Assembly (NCBI GenBank): GCA_013215165.1
Contig: JABSRG010000006.1
Coordinates: forward strand, 17,172-81,171
DNA from: Opitutales bacterium
GTDB lineage: Bacteria > Verrucomicrobiota > Verrucomicrobiia > Opitutales > JABSRG01
Reading direction: 5' to 3'
Length of the DNA stretch: 64,000 bases
In this document: positions 1 to 9,109 of the stretch, piece after piece
Numbering within the stretch: the stretch's first letter is position 1
How the letters are laid out: each line of letters opens with the position of its first letter
Translations under genes and position numbers: made by a program
Notes under the pieces: generated by a model
Told to the model about the DNA's origin: nothing
Database searches by the model: none
The model's input: the letters and a program-made list of their open reading frames with translations, nothing else

Positions 1-567
1 AGTGCCTTTGATCTTTGCGCGCGTGTCTTTGTCTATGGTTTCTCGGATCTCTAAAAATACTGGATGCGCCTCCATATATTTCTGTCCGTAGGTGAGGTTG
101 AAGGCGTAATCGAAGTCGGGCGGATTGGCTCCTTGGTTGTGCTGAATGAGGGTTTCGATTTTATCTAACGCTTTGACGACTTTTGCCTCTTCCGAGGTGG
201 CGTTGTCATAGTCATCCCAAAGTGTCAGTATCTCTTGCTTAAGCTCGCAGTTGAGGGGCTTGAGGAGTGTGAGCAGGTCTTCCCGCTCTTGGGTAGATTT
301 GCCTCCTGCGTCGCTTTGTTCGGGTGCCGGGATGTCTCCGTTGATCGCTTCGCCTAGGTCGTGGATGACGCAGATTTTGAGTATTTTCCCAAAGTCTAGG
401 TGAGTGAACTGATCTTCGAACATCATCGCCACCAGACAGAGTCGCCATGTGTGTGCGGCCGTGCTTTCAGCGCGTCCGTCTGTGGTGAATGCGGTCCTAA
501 AAACACTCTTCAATTTTTCGGCTTCGCGAATGAAGCTGAGCCGGCTGTGGATTTCGGAAGCGTTCAT
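1..567 (-). CDS. HD-domain hydrolase (YfbR/HDDC2-like), 3' end outside window
   Basis: Reading the minus strand from an ATG at 567 gives 189 codons that stay open to the window edge, so the C-terminus is missing. The protein shows the HD phosphohydrolase pattern: a His near residue 39 (TAAHTW), the HD pair in VIHDLGE at about residues 69-73, and GDIPAPEQ just after it. This arrangement matches the HD_3 / HDDC2 / YfbR group, whose known members are metal-dependent 5'-deoxynucleotidases. The ATG was chosen because it is the first after an in-frame stop about 40 bases upstream and sits 14 residues before the conserved KLK segment where the family begins. Substrate is not determinable from sequence alone. 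No partner gene is visible: the neighbouring 870 bases hold no convincing intact gene. Confidence 0.8.
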   Translation of the reverse strand, partial: MNASEIHSRLSFIREAEKLKSVFRTAFTTDGRAESTAAHTWRLCLVAMMFEDQFTHLDFGKILKICVIHDLGEAINGDIPAPEQSDAGGKSTQEREDLLTLLKPLNCELKQEILTLWDDYDNATSEEAKVVKALDKIETLIQHNQGANPPDFDYAFNLTYGQKYMEAHPVFLEIRETIDKDTRAKIKGT

Positions 568-837
568 GGTCAGAAACTGAAAGAGTGGGGCTGTAAGTGC
601 TTAGACAAGTCAATACGTTCATCAGCCAGGCGAGTGAATACGTGTGTTACCAGATCTAAGGAAAATTGAATTTGAGCTCAGATTAGAAGCGTAGAGTGAT
701 GGCGAAAGCCATTGCCTGACTTTAGCTTTGATCCGCACGAAGGCAGTCGCTCTCGCGATCACCCTACTAAACATCAGTTTGTCGCGCACTGTCGGGGCGC
801 TGGCCGTTGCTTCGAACCATACTGTAGGGTCGAGGCT

Positions 838-1059
838 CCAGAGAGCTTTATATATAACGGCAGTAGCCAAGGAGCGACAACCTTGTCACTATCTGATAAC
901 CCTCATCTTGGACGGCCATTTGACTTAGTTTTAGAGGGCCTCCGAAAGCTAACGGTCGGCCGTCATTTGATACTTTATTTCCCACGGGATACGCACATGG
1001 ATATCATTCGTATTTTGCATCAAAGCATGGATATTGAGCGTCACTTTGACGATCTGTAG
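838..1059 (+). pseudogene. Decayed ParE/RelE-type toxin fragment
   Basis: The last 55 or so residues of an open frame match the C-terminal half of ParE-family toxins: DNPHLGRPFD, then GLRKLTVGRHLILY, then IIRILHQSMDIERHFDDL. Ahead of that, the residues IYNGSSQGA resemble the helix-turn segment that normally lies about 30 residues further upstream in intact ParE, and the sequence between is absent. The start region of the family is not recognisable in any frame. I read this as an internally deleted, dead toxin gene. No antitoxin (RHH or Phd type) is visible next to it. A divergent, shortened but working protein cannot be excluded. Confidence 0.55.
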
Positions 1060-1091
1060 CGGTAATCTTTGTTAAGAAATCAATGTGCTGC

Positions 1092-1328
1092 TCACCATTT
1101 GCTGCCATGAGCCCCGAGTGTCTTGGATCTGTCTTTTGCTGCATACGAGTGCCTTGACCGAGATGATCGACCTTCGGCTATAAGCTCTGGGCGTTGCGCA
1201 AGCTGGTTCATTTTTTTGTTTGAGAGCCGCGGAAGGCGCAGAAATTCGCGGAAGTAGGCGTGTTTTTCTGGATTGAGGAGGTGGGGACGCTTTTCAAAGC
1301 GTTTGCTCTTGTGATATAGGTCTGCCAC
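1092..1328 (-). CDS. Doubtful small hypothetical protein
   Basis: A 78-codon open frame with a GTG start, rich in Arg, Ser, Lys and His and with no domain I recognise. It lies in the 877-base stretch between the HD gene and the ABC-F gene, downstream of the latter on the same strand. It has no clear ribosome binding site. Composition is compatible with a chance frame or with part of a dispersed intergenic element, since a REP-like hairpin lies right beside it. Reported only so that the gap is described. Confidence 0.2.
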   Translation of the reverse strand: MADLYHKSKRFEKRPHLLNPEKHAYFREFLRLPRLSNKKMNQLAQRPELIAEGRSSRSRHSYAAKDRSKTLGAHGSKW

Positions 1329-1353
1329 TTAGCGTATTACAAACAGACGCGTA

Positions 1354-1377
1354 GCGGTGACGAAGCACCGCGCTCCA
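1354..1377 (+). repeat. REP-like hairpin, copy 1
   Basis: GCGGTGACGAAGCACCGC followed by GCTCCA. The arms GCGGTG and CACCGC pair over a short loop. A near-identical 24-mer lies at 36797-36820, and a third copy lies inverted at 56788-56814. This copy sits about 70 bases beyond the stop codon of the ABC-F gene, where it could stabilise or end the transcript. Confidence 0.6.
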
Positions 1378-1444
1378 GCGTGACCGATTAACGAAATAGT
1401 ATCAGGCAGTGCAAGCGACTGAATTCCTTCGAATATTCAATGGT

Positions 1445-3073
1445 CTAAGACAAGCCACTGTCGCTCTCGGCTTCCATGCGTTTGATGTATTCGCTGACGT
1501 TGCATGAGAGCATGCGCAGGCCGGTTTTGCTGACTTCTAGGACCTTGTTGACGACGGGATCGAGGAAATCGCGGTCGTGAGAAACGAGGAGGATGGTGCC
1601 GTCGAACTCGCGAATCGCATCCTGCAGGACTTCCTTACTCTTAATGTCCAGGTGGTTGGTCGGTTCGTCGAGAATGATGAAATTTGCCGGTTTCATGAGC
1701 ATTTTCGCCAAGGCTACTCGATTCCGTTCACCCCCTGAGAGGACTGAAACGGATTTAAAGTGATCGTCTCCGCTGAAGAGCATAGCTCCGAGAGCACCGC
1801 GCGGATTGGCATCTTTATTCGCAGATTCTATCGAACTTTCGACTTCTTGTAGGACGGTTTTGCTCGAGTCGAGTTCTTCGGCTTGCTGCTGCGCGAAATA
1901 GGCGATCACGGTATTGAGACCGACATCGATGGTGCCGTCGGTTAGGGGTTCCACGCCCGCAATGATACGAGCCAAGGTCGATTTACCTGCGCCGTTTACG
2001 CCGACTACGGCAATGCGGTCTCCTTTGTCAATGCGTAAGCTCAGGTCGCGGAATACCTCGTGGTCTTCATAGCATTTACGCACTTCATTGAGGATGACGA
2101 CTTTCTGACTAGCTGGCGGGGGTGGGGCGAAACGAAACCAGATTTTCTTCTCTTCGCGCTCTGGTTTGATGACTTCGATTTTGTCGAGAGCTTTGATCCG
2201 GCTCTGGACCATGCCTGCTTTCTTCACGTTGCCACGAAAGCGATTGATGAGCTCCTTTTGGCGCGTGATTTCTTTCTTCTGGTTTTCGTAGGCTTTGCGC
2301 TGCTGTTCTAGACGAGCTTCGCGTTCGGTCTCGTAGAATGAATAGTTACCGGCATAGGAATTCAGTTTTCCAAATTTAACCTCAAATGTCTTGCTTGTGA
2401 CGGCATCCAAGAAGGCTTTGTCGTGGGAAATGACCATCAGCGCGCCGGGGTAATTTGCTAGGTAGTGCTCGAGCCAATTTTGCGAAACGATATCGAGGTG
2501 ATTGGTCGGCTCGTCGAGGAGAAGCAGGGATGGATTGGCGAGGAGCAGTTTGGCCAGGGCTATACGCATCTGCCAGCCTCCAGAGAACTCTTCTGTGTCG
2601 CGTTCGAAATCTTTTTCGTAAAAGCCGAGTCCGATAAGAATCCGCTCGATGCGGCTCTTCATCTTCTCAGGCTCGTAATTTTCGAGCTGCTGTTCGAGAT
2701 CGCCGAGCATGTCGATGACGTCGTAATACTCCTCGGAATCCGGATCGAGCTCATACATTTTCTCCTCCGCCTCGGCGATTTGTTCTTTGAGCTCAAGGGC
2801 ATCCCCAAAGGCGGTTTCGACTTCCTTGTAGAGGGTCTTGCCTTTGGCTGAAATTCCATCCTGTGGGAGGTAGCCGATTTTAACGGTCCCGGCTTTGTCG
2901 ATTTCGCCGGTATCGACCTTCTGCTCGCCCATAAGCACTTTCAGGAGTGTGGATTTTCCAGTGCCGTTCGCGCCGACCAAAGCGATGCGGTCGCGCATGC
3001 TAATGTGAGCAGAGATTTCCTGGAAAAGGTAGCGTTCGCCAAAACGCAGGGTGAGGTCCTTGATGTCGATCAT
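1445..3073 (-). CDS. ABC-F family ATPase (ribosome-associated, Uup/YbiT/EttA type)
   Basis: 542 aa with two complete nucleotide-binding domains in one chain and no membrane segment, which defines the ABC-F class. Domain 1 has Walker A GANGTGKST (34-42), signature FSGGW (163-167) and Walker B ending DEPTNHLD (187-194). Domain 2 has Walker A GVNGAGKST (358-366), signature LSGGE (445-449) and a second DEPTNHLD. A charged, helical interdomain linker rich in Glu, Lys and Arg spans about 245-310, the segment that in this family reaches the ribosomal P site or tRNA. Known members act in the cytoplasm as translation factors, relieving stalled ribosomes or conferring ribosome-targeting antibiotic resistance. 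Which subfamily this is cannot be fixed by eye. It appears monocistronic, since the next gene upstream starts beyond a 115-base gap. Confidence 0.9.
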   Translation of the reverse strand: MIDIKDLTLRFGERYLFQEISAHISMRDRIALVGANGTGKSTLLKVLMGEQKVDTGEIDKAGTVKIGYLPQDGISAKGKTLYKEVETAFGDALELKEQIAEAEEKMYELDPDSEEYYDVIDMLGDLEQQLENYEPEKMKSRIERILIGLGFYEKDFERDTEEFSGGWQMRIALAKLLLANPSLLLLDEPTNHLDIVSQNWLEHYLANYPGALMVISHDKAFLDAVTSKTFEVKFGKLNSYAGNYSFYETEREARLEQQRKAYENQKKEITRQKELINRFRGNVKKAGMVQSRIKALDKIEVIKPEREEKKIWFRFAPPPPASQKVVILNEVRKCYEDHEVFRDLSLRIDKGDRIAVVGVNGAGKSTLARIIAGVEPLTDGTIDVGLNTVIAYFAQQQAEELDSSKTVLQEVESSIESANKDANPRGALGAMLFSGDDHFKSVSVLSGGERNRVALAKMLMKPANFIILDEPTNHLDIKSKEVLQDAIREFDGTILLVSHDRDFLDPVVNKVLEVSKTGLRMLSCNVSEYIKRMEAESDSGLS

Positions 3074-3188
3074 TGCGGTCAGTGAGATGGGCCGAAGGTA
3101 AAAGCGTAGCAGCTTAGGAGAAGCCTGTGCGCTTGCTAGAGAAAATGCAGGAAAATCGACGAATCGCTGTTGGCCGTCTGGCCCAGAA

Positions 3189-4442
3189 TTATTCGGGAAG
3201 CTCTAGAGTCTGCTGACGCTCGTTCTCAGTGGAAGTGTTGAAGGCGTTTTTAATTTTTTCCAAATCCACGTGATCCATCACTAATTTCTGGATGATCGGG
3301 ATTTTATCTACGTCGGTCGGCATGGTTTTGACGGTCATCTGGTTGATCTTCGAGGCGACGCTGTAAGACTCATCACTGCTGAGCACCACAGGTATTTTGG
3401 TCTTTGAAATCATGTCGACCAATTTGGGATGCGGCAGGATGTTGCGTGTCAGGATGATGCCGGAAAGTTTTTTCCCATCGGATACCGCGGCTGTAGCGAT
3501 GGCTGAAAGAATGATGTCCTCACGGTCGCCGGGAGTAATGATCAGCACGCCAGGCTGTATGTAGTCCACAATGCCCTTCGCAGTCATCGCTCCGATAACC
3601 ACACGGTGGACCCGTTCGCTGGTTCCCTTGGCTCGGCCATTGAGCCAGCGCCCGCCAATCTCTTCGACTATTTGAGATAAATTGGGAGCACCCAACGCCT
3701 TTTGAACGGGCATGACGCCGAGTAGGGGAACTCCCAGGCGCTTTAGTCCGAGTTCTGCGTAATCGCGGACCATCTCGACTTTGTCAGGAAGCACTTTGTT
3801 TAGAATCGCGCCAATGACTTCGACTCCCTCTTTGTCGAAAAGGGCTTTGTTGAGTGCGATCTCATCAACGGGTCGTCCAATGCCTCCCTGGGCGACGATG
3901 ATCGCCTTTGCGCCGAGTACTTTGGCCGCCTTGGCATTGCTAAAATCAAACACTGAGCCCACGCCTGCATGGCCTGTGCCCTCAACAATCACATAGTCTT
4001 TTTCGTAGGATGCCCGGTCGAAACCCCGACAAATGCGATCGACCATCAAGTCGTAGTTGGATTCTGGATCATTGAGGTAGCGTCGCGTAAAGGAGCCATC
4101 GACGGCTACGGGGCTCATAGCCTCGATTGGTACTTTGGGGTCGAATACCGTGTCGAAGAGCACCGAGTCTTCGTCTACCTTGAAGCCTTCGACTTCAATG
4201 AAGCGTTGGCCTACGGGCTTGATGAAGCCGATATGTTCGGTCATCGAGCGCATGGCTCCGAAGAGTCCCAGGCAGGTGGTCGTTTTGCCGTCATTCATGC
4301 GCGTGGCGGCAACGAAGATCCTCTTAGTCGTGCTGTTGCGCGGGGCCGAGAGGAGGCCATCGACAACATCGTTCTCGAAGGGGGCGCGCGTCAACTGGTC
4401 GATGGGGCGCTTCTTGCGTCGTCGGTCGCGATTACTGGGCAT
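3189..4442 (-). CDS. Phosphotransacetylase N-terminal-type regulatory protein (BioD-like P-loop plus DRTGG)
   Basis: 417 aa. A P-loop-like stretch RIFVAATRMNDGKTTT near residues 41-56 and VEGTGHAG further on match the BioD-like NTPase fold found at the N-terminus of long phosphate acetyltransferases. The middle part (about 275-385, containing VIGAMTAKG and ITPGDREDIILSA) matches the DRTGG domain. The catalytic PTA domain is absent: it is encoded by the next gene upstream, whose end overlaps this start by 11 bases, implying translational coupling. In long Pta enzymes these parts sit N-terminal to the catalytic domain and sense metabolites. Here they form a separate chain encoded second. A role as regulatory partner of that enzyme is inferred from domain content and gene coupling. 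Confidence 0.8.
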   Translation of the reverse strand: MPSNRDRRRKKRPIDQLTRAPFENDVVDGLLSAPRNSTTKRIFVAATRMNDGKTTTCLGLFGAMRSMTEHIGFIKPVGQRFIEVEGFKVDEDSVLFDTVFDPKVPIEAMSPVAVDGSFTRRYLNDPESNYDLMVDRICRGFDRASYEKDYVIVEGTGHAGVGSVFDFSNAKAAKVLGAKAIIVAQGGIGRPVDEIALNKALFDKEGVEVIGAILNKVLPDKVEMVRDYAELGLKRLGVPLLGVMPVQKALGAPNLSQIVEEIGGRWLNGRAKGTSERVHRVVIGAMTAKGIVDYIQPGVLIITPGDREDIILSAIATAAVSDGKKLSGIILTRNILPHPKLVDMISKTKIPVVLSSDESYSVASKINQMTVKTMPTDVDKIPIIQKLVMDHVDLEKIKNAFNTSTENERQQTLELPE

Positions 4443-5478
4443 GGTCTCGTGTCGGATGGAGCAGTTGCTGGTCGATCGCTTGGCATCCTACGACGACAGC
4501 AGTGCCGAAAATGTCATGTGCATTGGCGCCCCGGGAAATTTCGGCCGCGGGCTTCGATAATCCTGTGAGGACCGGTCCGTAAGTGCGGCAGCGAGCGATC
4601 GTTTGGATCATCTTGATGGCGATGTTCCCTGCGTTGAGGCTTGGGAAAATGAGTACGTTTGCTTTGCCGGCTACCGAGCTTTGGATGCCTTTGGCTTCGG
4701 CGACGTGTGGGTTCAGTGCAGCGTCCACTTGCAGTTCACCATCGACGTCGAAGTCGAAAAATAATTTCCGCGCTTTCTCGTGACAGAGATCAGTTGCCGC
4801 CTTCATGCGCATGATCGCGGGGACCCTGGAGTTGGAGCTTTTCGAAGAAAAAGCTAACATGGCAACGCGCGGACGTTCGTTGGTGATGTGATAACAAATC
4901 CCCGCGGCGGTCAGCGCGAGATCGGCGATTTGTTTCTCATCTGGTTGCGGTATGACTGCGCAATCCCCTAGGAACAGGGTTCCATTGATGCCCAAAGTGC
5001 TGTCGTCCAAATCGAGGATTTGCACAGACGATACGGTATCGACTTCCTTTTGGAGCGGTATGATACGGAGGAGTGGACGAATCGCGCTTGAGGCTGATGC
5101 CGTTGCTCCTGAAACGAGGGCAGAGGCTTGCCCGGTGGCGAGCATCATCGTCGCAAAGTAATTGTTATTGAGCAGGTAGTCCTCTGCCTCTTTTGCCTTC
5201 AGGTTCGAAAACCGCTGAAGGCCGCGAAATTTACCAGCGAGGTGTTCCATTTCATCGCTGCGTGACGGTTCGATGATGCGAATGTGCTCCAGGCTGATTC
5301 CAAGCGCTGCCGCCTTGGCTTTTATTTCAGTACGGTCTCCGAGCAAAATCGGCACGCCGAGGTTATTTTTGGCAAATTCTCTGGCTGCCTGCAGGATCCG
5401 TGGATCTCCGCCTTCGGGGAAGACAATCCGCTTGGGGTGGCTGCGGAGTCGTTCCATGAGTCGTTCAAGTAGAGCCAT
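4432..5478 (-). CDS. pta: Phosphate acetyltransferase
   Basis: 348 aa, the length of short, catalytic-only Pta enzymes. It converts acetyl-CoA and phosphate to acetyl phosphate and CoA in the cytoplasm, the first step of acetate overflow (or its reverse in acetate uptake). Family landmarks seen are RIVFPEGGDPRIL near the start, LVSGATASAS, SSKSSNSRVPA, GELQVDAAL, and NVLIFPSLNAGNI near the C-terminus. It is the first gene of a two-gene unit with the BioD/DRTGG protein. No acetate kinase gene (ackA) is in the window. Divergent from murJ, with about 80 bases between the two starts. Confidence 0.9.
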   Translation of the reverse strand: MALLERLMERLRSHPKRIVFPEGGDPRILQAAREFAKNNLGVPILLGDRTEIKAKAAALGISLEHIRIIEPSRSDEMEHLAGKFRGLQRFSNLKAKEAEDYLLNNNYFATMMLATGQASALVSGATASASSAIRPLLRIIPLQKEVDTVSSVQILDLDDSTLGINGTLFLGDCAVIPQPDEKQIADLALTAAGICYHITNERPRVAMLAFSSKSSNSRVPAIMRMKAATDLCHEKARKLFFDFDVDGELQVDAALNPHVAEAKGIQSSVAGKANVLIFPSLNAGNIAIKMIQTIARCRTYGPVLTGLSKPAAEISRGANAHDIFGTAVVVGCQAIDQQLLHPTRDHAQ

Positions 5479-5559
5479 ATAGGAAGTAGCTTTGTCGTTG
5501 CTTATGCTTTGGGAACAGCGACCATCCGGTCGCTTCCGGGTAATAAAAATTTGTATCGG

Positions 5560-7146
5560 ATGCTGTGTTTATCGACAGTGGACAACAAGAACAAAGTAAA
5601 GAACCTCCTCGTCGTTGGCGGATCGACCTTGTTGTCACGGCTGCTTGGGTTGCTTCGGGACGTTTTGGTTTATGCCGCTCTGGGTACGAGTGTCTATAAT
5701 TCTGCCTTCATTTTGGCATTCACGCTGCCCAATCTGTTTCGCCGTTTATTTGGCGAAGGTGCGCTCACGTCTGCCCTGATACCGGTGCTCGCGCAGGCAT
5801 CGAGCGGCGAGCGTGAGCGCCAAAAGCCGCGTATCTTCGACCAGGTATTAACGCGGCTTGTTCTGGGCTTGGGAGCAATGATGCTGATTCTGATGGCTGT
5901 CTTTGCTGTATGTTCAATGGTTGGCGTGGGGAGCGAACGCTGGCAGATGGGGGCACGGTATGGGGTCTGGCTTGCCCCTTATATGCTTCTCGTCTGCGTC
6001 ACCGCGGTAATGGCGGCAGCACTCAACCTACTGGGTCGTTTTTATGCATCTTCGCTCTCTCCGGTTTGGCTGAATTTGGCAATGATCGCAGCCGCTTGTT
6101 TGCCTCTGCTCATGGAAGATATGAGTCTGCATATGCGGGTGATTTGGCTCTGTTGGGCGGTGCTGTTGGGAGGGGTGGTGCAAGTAGGCTTAGTCTGGGT
6201 GGGGCTGAACCGCTGTGGCTGGCGGCCCAGCTGGGATACGGGAACTTCGGTTGAGCTGAGCCGTGTCGCGTCGCTCTTGATTCCTGGGTTGAGTGCGGCG
6301 TCGATTCTTCAGGTGAATATTCTCCTAACCCGTTTGTTCGCAAATAGTATCGATGACGGTGCTGTGGCAGTGCTGTATCTGGCGAGTCGTTTTATGGAGC
6401 TTCCCCTGGGCCTCTTCGCGATTGCGATATCGACCGTATTTTTCCCCTTGATGTCCAAGGCATTAGCCGCGGGAAACCGGGTGGAGATGTCGCATGCCTG
6501 CTTTCAGGGTTTACGCTGGATATGTTTGATGACGCTGCCCAGTGCAGTCGGGCTCTGGATTTATCAAAGAGAGATTGTTGATGCCTTGTTCCGGTATGGT
6601 GTGTTTGATGGTGAGGCATTGACGCTGACTGCCCCTATTGTGGGGATCTATGCTTTGTCCATCCCGGCTTATGCTGCAGTGTCTTACTTCACGCGGGCCT
6701 TGCATGCCCAAGAAGACATGAAGGGGCCGATGCAGATTTCTGGGATTAATCTCCTATTGAATGCAGCGTTTTGTTTAGTGGGGATCGCGTTGGGCGGTTT
6801 AGCCGGATTGGCTTTGGGAAATGTTGCTGCCGCGTGGGTTCAGTGCCTGCTTCTGGGGGTGCGTTTATTTCGCGTTTCTGGCGGAGGTATGGTTGTTCCT
6901 CAAGGATTTGTTATGGACCTCTTCAAAATCCTTATTAGTGCATGCCTGATGGGGTTAGGCTGCATGCTGGGTCTCATATGGGTATCAGGGTTTGGTCTAT
7001 CAGAGAAATCGACTTCATTGTTGATCGTGGGACTGGGCATACCTTTGGCTATCGCTGGGTATTTTGGCGCATTGTTGATGCTTCGGCAGCGTGATGTCTG
7101 CTCCTTACTGGTGCGTCTTTTTCAGCGAGTGAATCCTCATGCTTAA
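5560..7146 (+). CDS. murJ: Lipid II flippase MurJ (MviN)
   Basis: About 528 aa from the ATG at 5560. A very hydrophobic multi-pass protein, with the family's N-terminal pattern SRLLGLLRDV followed by FRRLFGEGALTSALIPVL near residue 65. MurJ belongs to the MOP exporter superfamily, has about 14 membrane helices and flips lipid II across the inner membrane for peptidoglycan synthesis. The frame stays open upstream to a TTG at 5509, but family members begin only 10-15 residues before the LLSR segment, so the ATG at 5560 or the GTG at 5578 is preferred. The last 8 bases overlap the start of the next gene, suggesting co-transcription. Confidence 0.9.
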   Translation: MLCLSTVDNKNKVKNLLVVGGSTLLSRLLGLLRDVLVYAALGTSVYNSAFILAFTLPNLFRRLFGEGALTSALIPVLAQASSGERERQKPRIFDQVLTRLVLGLGAMMLILMAVFAVCSMVGVGSERWQMGARYGVWLAPYMLLVCVTAVMAAALNLLGRFYASSLSPVWLNLAMIAAACLPLLMEDMSLHMRVIWLCWAVLLGGVVQVGLVWVGLNRCGWRPSWDTGTSVELSRVASLLIPGLSAASILQVNILLTRLFANSIDDGAVAVLYLASRFMELPLGLFAIAISTVFFPLMSKALAAGNRVEMSHACFQGLRWICLMTLPSAVGLWIYQREIVDALFRYGVFDGEALTLTAPIVGIYALSIPAYAAVSYFTRALHAQEDMKGPMQISGINLLLNAAFCLVGIALGGLAGLALGNVAAAWVQCLLLGVRLFRVSGGGMVVPQGFVMDLFKILISACLMGLGCMLGLIWVSGFGLSEKSTSLLIVGLGIPLAIAGYFGALLMLRQRDVCSLLVRLFQRVNPHA

Positions 7147-8137
7147 GAAATTCATAAATTCTAACAGTTTCCTCATTGGTGTCTGCGTGTCTGTTTCGCT
7201 CGCCTGGTTACTGCCGCAGCTTGGCTCTTCTGGAGGGTTGTTGTGGTCGGAGATTACGACCAAGTTGGGCGTTTTCGTGATTTTTATCATTCAGGGTCTG
7301 ACGCTGCCAACCAATGAGCTCCGCGACGGCCTGTTTCAGTGGCGGCTGCACCTCTTTTGTCAGGGGAGTAATTACCTGCTCTTGCCCCTACTGGGTATCG
7401 CTGTGCTAGCTTTGACAGAAATATTTGGCAGTGTCCCTCCGGATCTGCGTGTGGGCTTTCTCTATTTGGCCATTTTGCCGACCACGGTATCGACGGCTAT
7501 TGTTTTCACTGGCAAGGCGGGAGGGAATGTTGTCGGGGCTTTATTTAATACTTCGGTTTCTAATGTTCTGGGAGTTTTTATCGTTCCGATAGCAGCGACA
7601 TGGATTATCGGCTCAGTGGCTGTTGCTGGGCCTGACCTAAGTCGCATTGGCGGGCTACTTTTTAAGATAACGAGCCTCATCTTACTTCCTCTGATTCTCG
7701 GACAGATTCTCCGCATTTGGCTTAAATCATGGGCGACGACTCATAAGAAAAAGCTGAGCCAGACCAACGTCTATATCATCTACTACATGATCTACGCCGC
7801 TTTCTGTAATTCCTTTGTCCAGGGGGTTTGGCAGCAATATGGCATCGAAGTGGTAGGTTGGGCACTTGGGATGACGTTGCTTCTCCTCGCGCTCGGACTC
7901 GTGTCCGTGTTTGTTTTGGCCCGGGTGTTTCGGTTCAACCTTCAAGACCAGGCGACCGCGCTTTTTTGTGGATCGCAGAAGACCCTTGCCTCAGGCGTGC
8001 CGATGGCTGGATCGATCTTTACCGCAGAGTCGCCAGCACTTGGGATTGTGCTGCTTCCCCTCATGTTTTATCACCCAATCCAGATATTAGTGGGGGGGTA
8101 CTTGATCGGTTGGTTTGGGAAGCGAACTGGAGACTGA
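7139..8137 (+). CDS. Bile acid:sodium symporter-like transporter (SBF-like)
   Basis: 332 aa, almost entirely hydrophobic, with about nine to ten predicted membrane segments. The pattern (LPTTVSTAIVFT, GNVVGALFNTSVSNVLG, CGSQKTLASGVPMA) is that of the SBF-like family related to E. coli YfeH and the P7 proteins. Known relatives of the wider superfamily are sodium-coupled carriers of organic anions, but the substrate here is unknown. The gene starts inside the last codons of murJ (8-base overlap), so expression is likely coupled, although no functional link to peptidoglycan is established. It converges on the TPR gene with a 13-base gap. Confidence 0.85.
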   Translation: MLKKFINSNSFLIGVCVSVSLAWLLPQLGSSGGLLWSEITTKLGVFVIFIIQGLTLPTNELRDGLFQWRLHLFCQGSNYLLLPLLGIAVLALTEIFGSVPPDLRVGFLYLAILPTTVSTAIVFTGKAGGNVVGALFNTSVSNVLGVFIVPIAATWIIGSVAVAGPDLSRIGGLLFKITSLILLPLILGQILRIWLKSWATTHKKKLSQTNVYIIYYMIYAAFCNSFVQGVWQQYGIEVVGWALGMTLLLLALGLVSVFVLARVFRFNLQDQATALFCGSQKTLASGVPMAGSIFTAESPALGIVLLPLMFYHPIQILVGGYLIGWFGKRTGD

Positions 8138-8150
8138 GGCGGAGGCGTGC

Positions 8151-8516
8151 TCAATCTAAAATCTCTAATTCATTCAGTAAGTTTAAATATCCGTTATAGT
8201 TCCGGATGTTTTCGAGGTCTGGATCCTCATTCATCCAGGAAAAGTCGCGGTAGCCCAGCTCGATTGCTCTGCGGATGGAGGCAACTGCGTCCTTTTTGCG
8301 AGACTTGAGAGCAAGCGAGCAGCCGAGGTTGTAGTGGGCTAGAGGGTTGTCTGGCTGCAGCTTAACCAGACGGCGATCCATGCGCAGGCCTTCGGTAATG
8401 CGTCCGGTCGTGGTGTAGAGGTGACCCAGGGTCTCGATTACGCGTATATCGCTCTTGCCCCGTTCGTAGACGTCACGAAAGAACGCGACTTCAAACTCCA
8501 AATCTCTTTCCTTCAT
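8151..8516 (-). CDS. Small TPR-repeat protein
   Basis: 121 aa with at least two tetratricopeptide repeats. The pattern VIETLGHLYTTTGRITEGL around residues 26-44 is followed by NPLAHYNLGCSLALKSRKK at about 57-75, then a third, partial repeat. TPRs are protein-interaction modules. There is no signal peptide, so it is probably cytoplasmic. It follows the Fur-family gene by 15 bases on the same strand and is likely co-transcribed with it. The C-terminus carries NEDPDLENIRNY, which resembles the last repeat of TPR proteins in related bacteria. Partner unknown. Confidence 0.75.
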   Translation of the reverse strand: MKERDLEFEVAFFRDVYERGKSDIRVIETLGHLYTTTGRITEGLRMDRRLVKLQPDNPLAHYNLGCSLALKSRKKDAVASIRRAIELGYRDFSWMNEDPDLENIRNYNGYLNLLNELEILD

Positions 8517-8531
8517 CGTCTCCGGGCCTGG

Positions 8532-9026
8532 TTAGGCTCCGAGCGCAATCTCTCTACTCCGTTTGTCAGGGCATTTTTTACCCTTGCGGCAGCGAGCGGT
8601 GACCTGGAGGCGTCGAGAAACGATCTCCATGTCCAGCTTGTCGGCAACCGACTTTCCATACCACTCCATGAATGGGGCATCGATCTCGTAGATTTTTTCG
8701 CACTCTGTGCAAATGACCTGTGCCTTGAAGGTGGTGACGTCGTGGTTGGTGGCGTAAAACTTGTGCTCCTTAGCAACGTCGACTTCGCGGATTACGGAAC
8801 TTTCGATGAGGATCGGAATACTTCGATAGACTGTTGCGCGCGAGACCGATCGATCGATCTTACGCGCTGCGTCCAATAGATCATCCGCTGTGAAGTGGTC
8901 AGGCATGGCGAATGCGGCATCGAAGATTGCGATGCGTTGGTTCGTCACGCGCAGGCCCTCAGAGGCTAAATACTTTTTGAATGACTCCAGAATGTCATCG
9001 CGAGTGCTCGGTGTATGGTCATCCAT
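8532..9026 (-). CDS. Fur-family metal- or peroxide-responsive regulator
   Basis: 164 aa with the Fur layout: an N-terminal winged helix containing [13 protein letters not shown] (about 25-37) and [12 protein letters not shown] (62-73), then a dimerisation domain. Two Cys pairs are present, CTEC (106-109) and CRKGKKC (146-152), matching the structural zinc site of Fur/PerR/Zur. The usual His-rich sensing motif (HHDHxxC) is altered here to [13 protein letters not shown], so the regulatory metal site differs from textbook Fur and the ligand cannot be assigned. It is divergent from priA across 83 bases and heads a two-gene unit with the TPR protein. Confidence 0.85.
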   Translation of the reverse strand: MDDHTPSTRDDILESFKKYLASEGLRVTNQRIAIFDAAFAMPDHFTADDLLDAARKIDRSVSRATVYRSIPILIESSVIREVDVAKEHKFYATNHDVTTFKAQVICTECEKIYEIDAPFMEWYGKSVADKLDMEIVSRRLQVTARCRKGKKCPDKRSREIALGA

Positions 9027-9109
9027 CCTTATTGAGACAAAATTGAAATTGAGATCAAGGCGAGCGAAAGCTAACGAGTAATTCGATATTTTTTTAATCC
9101 TTTTCTGAA

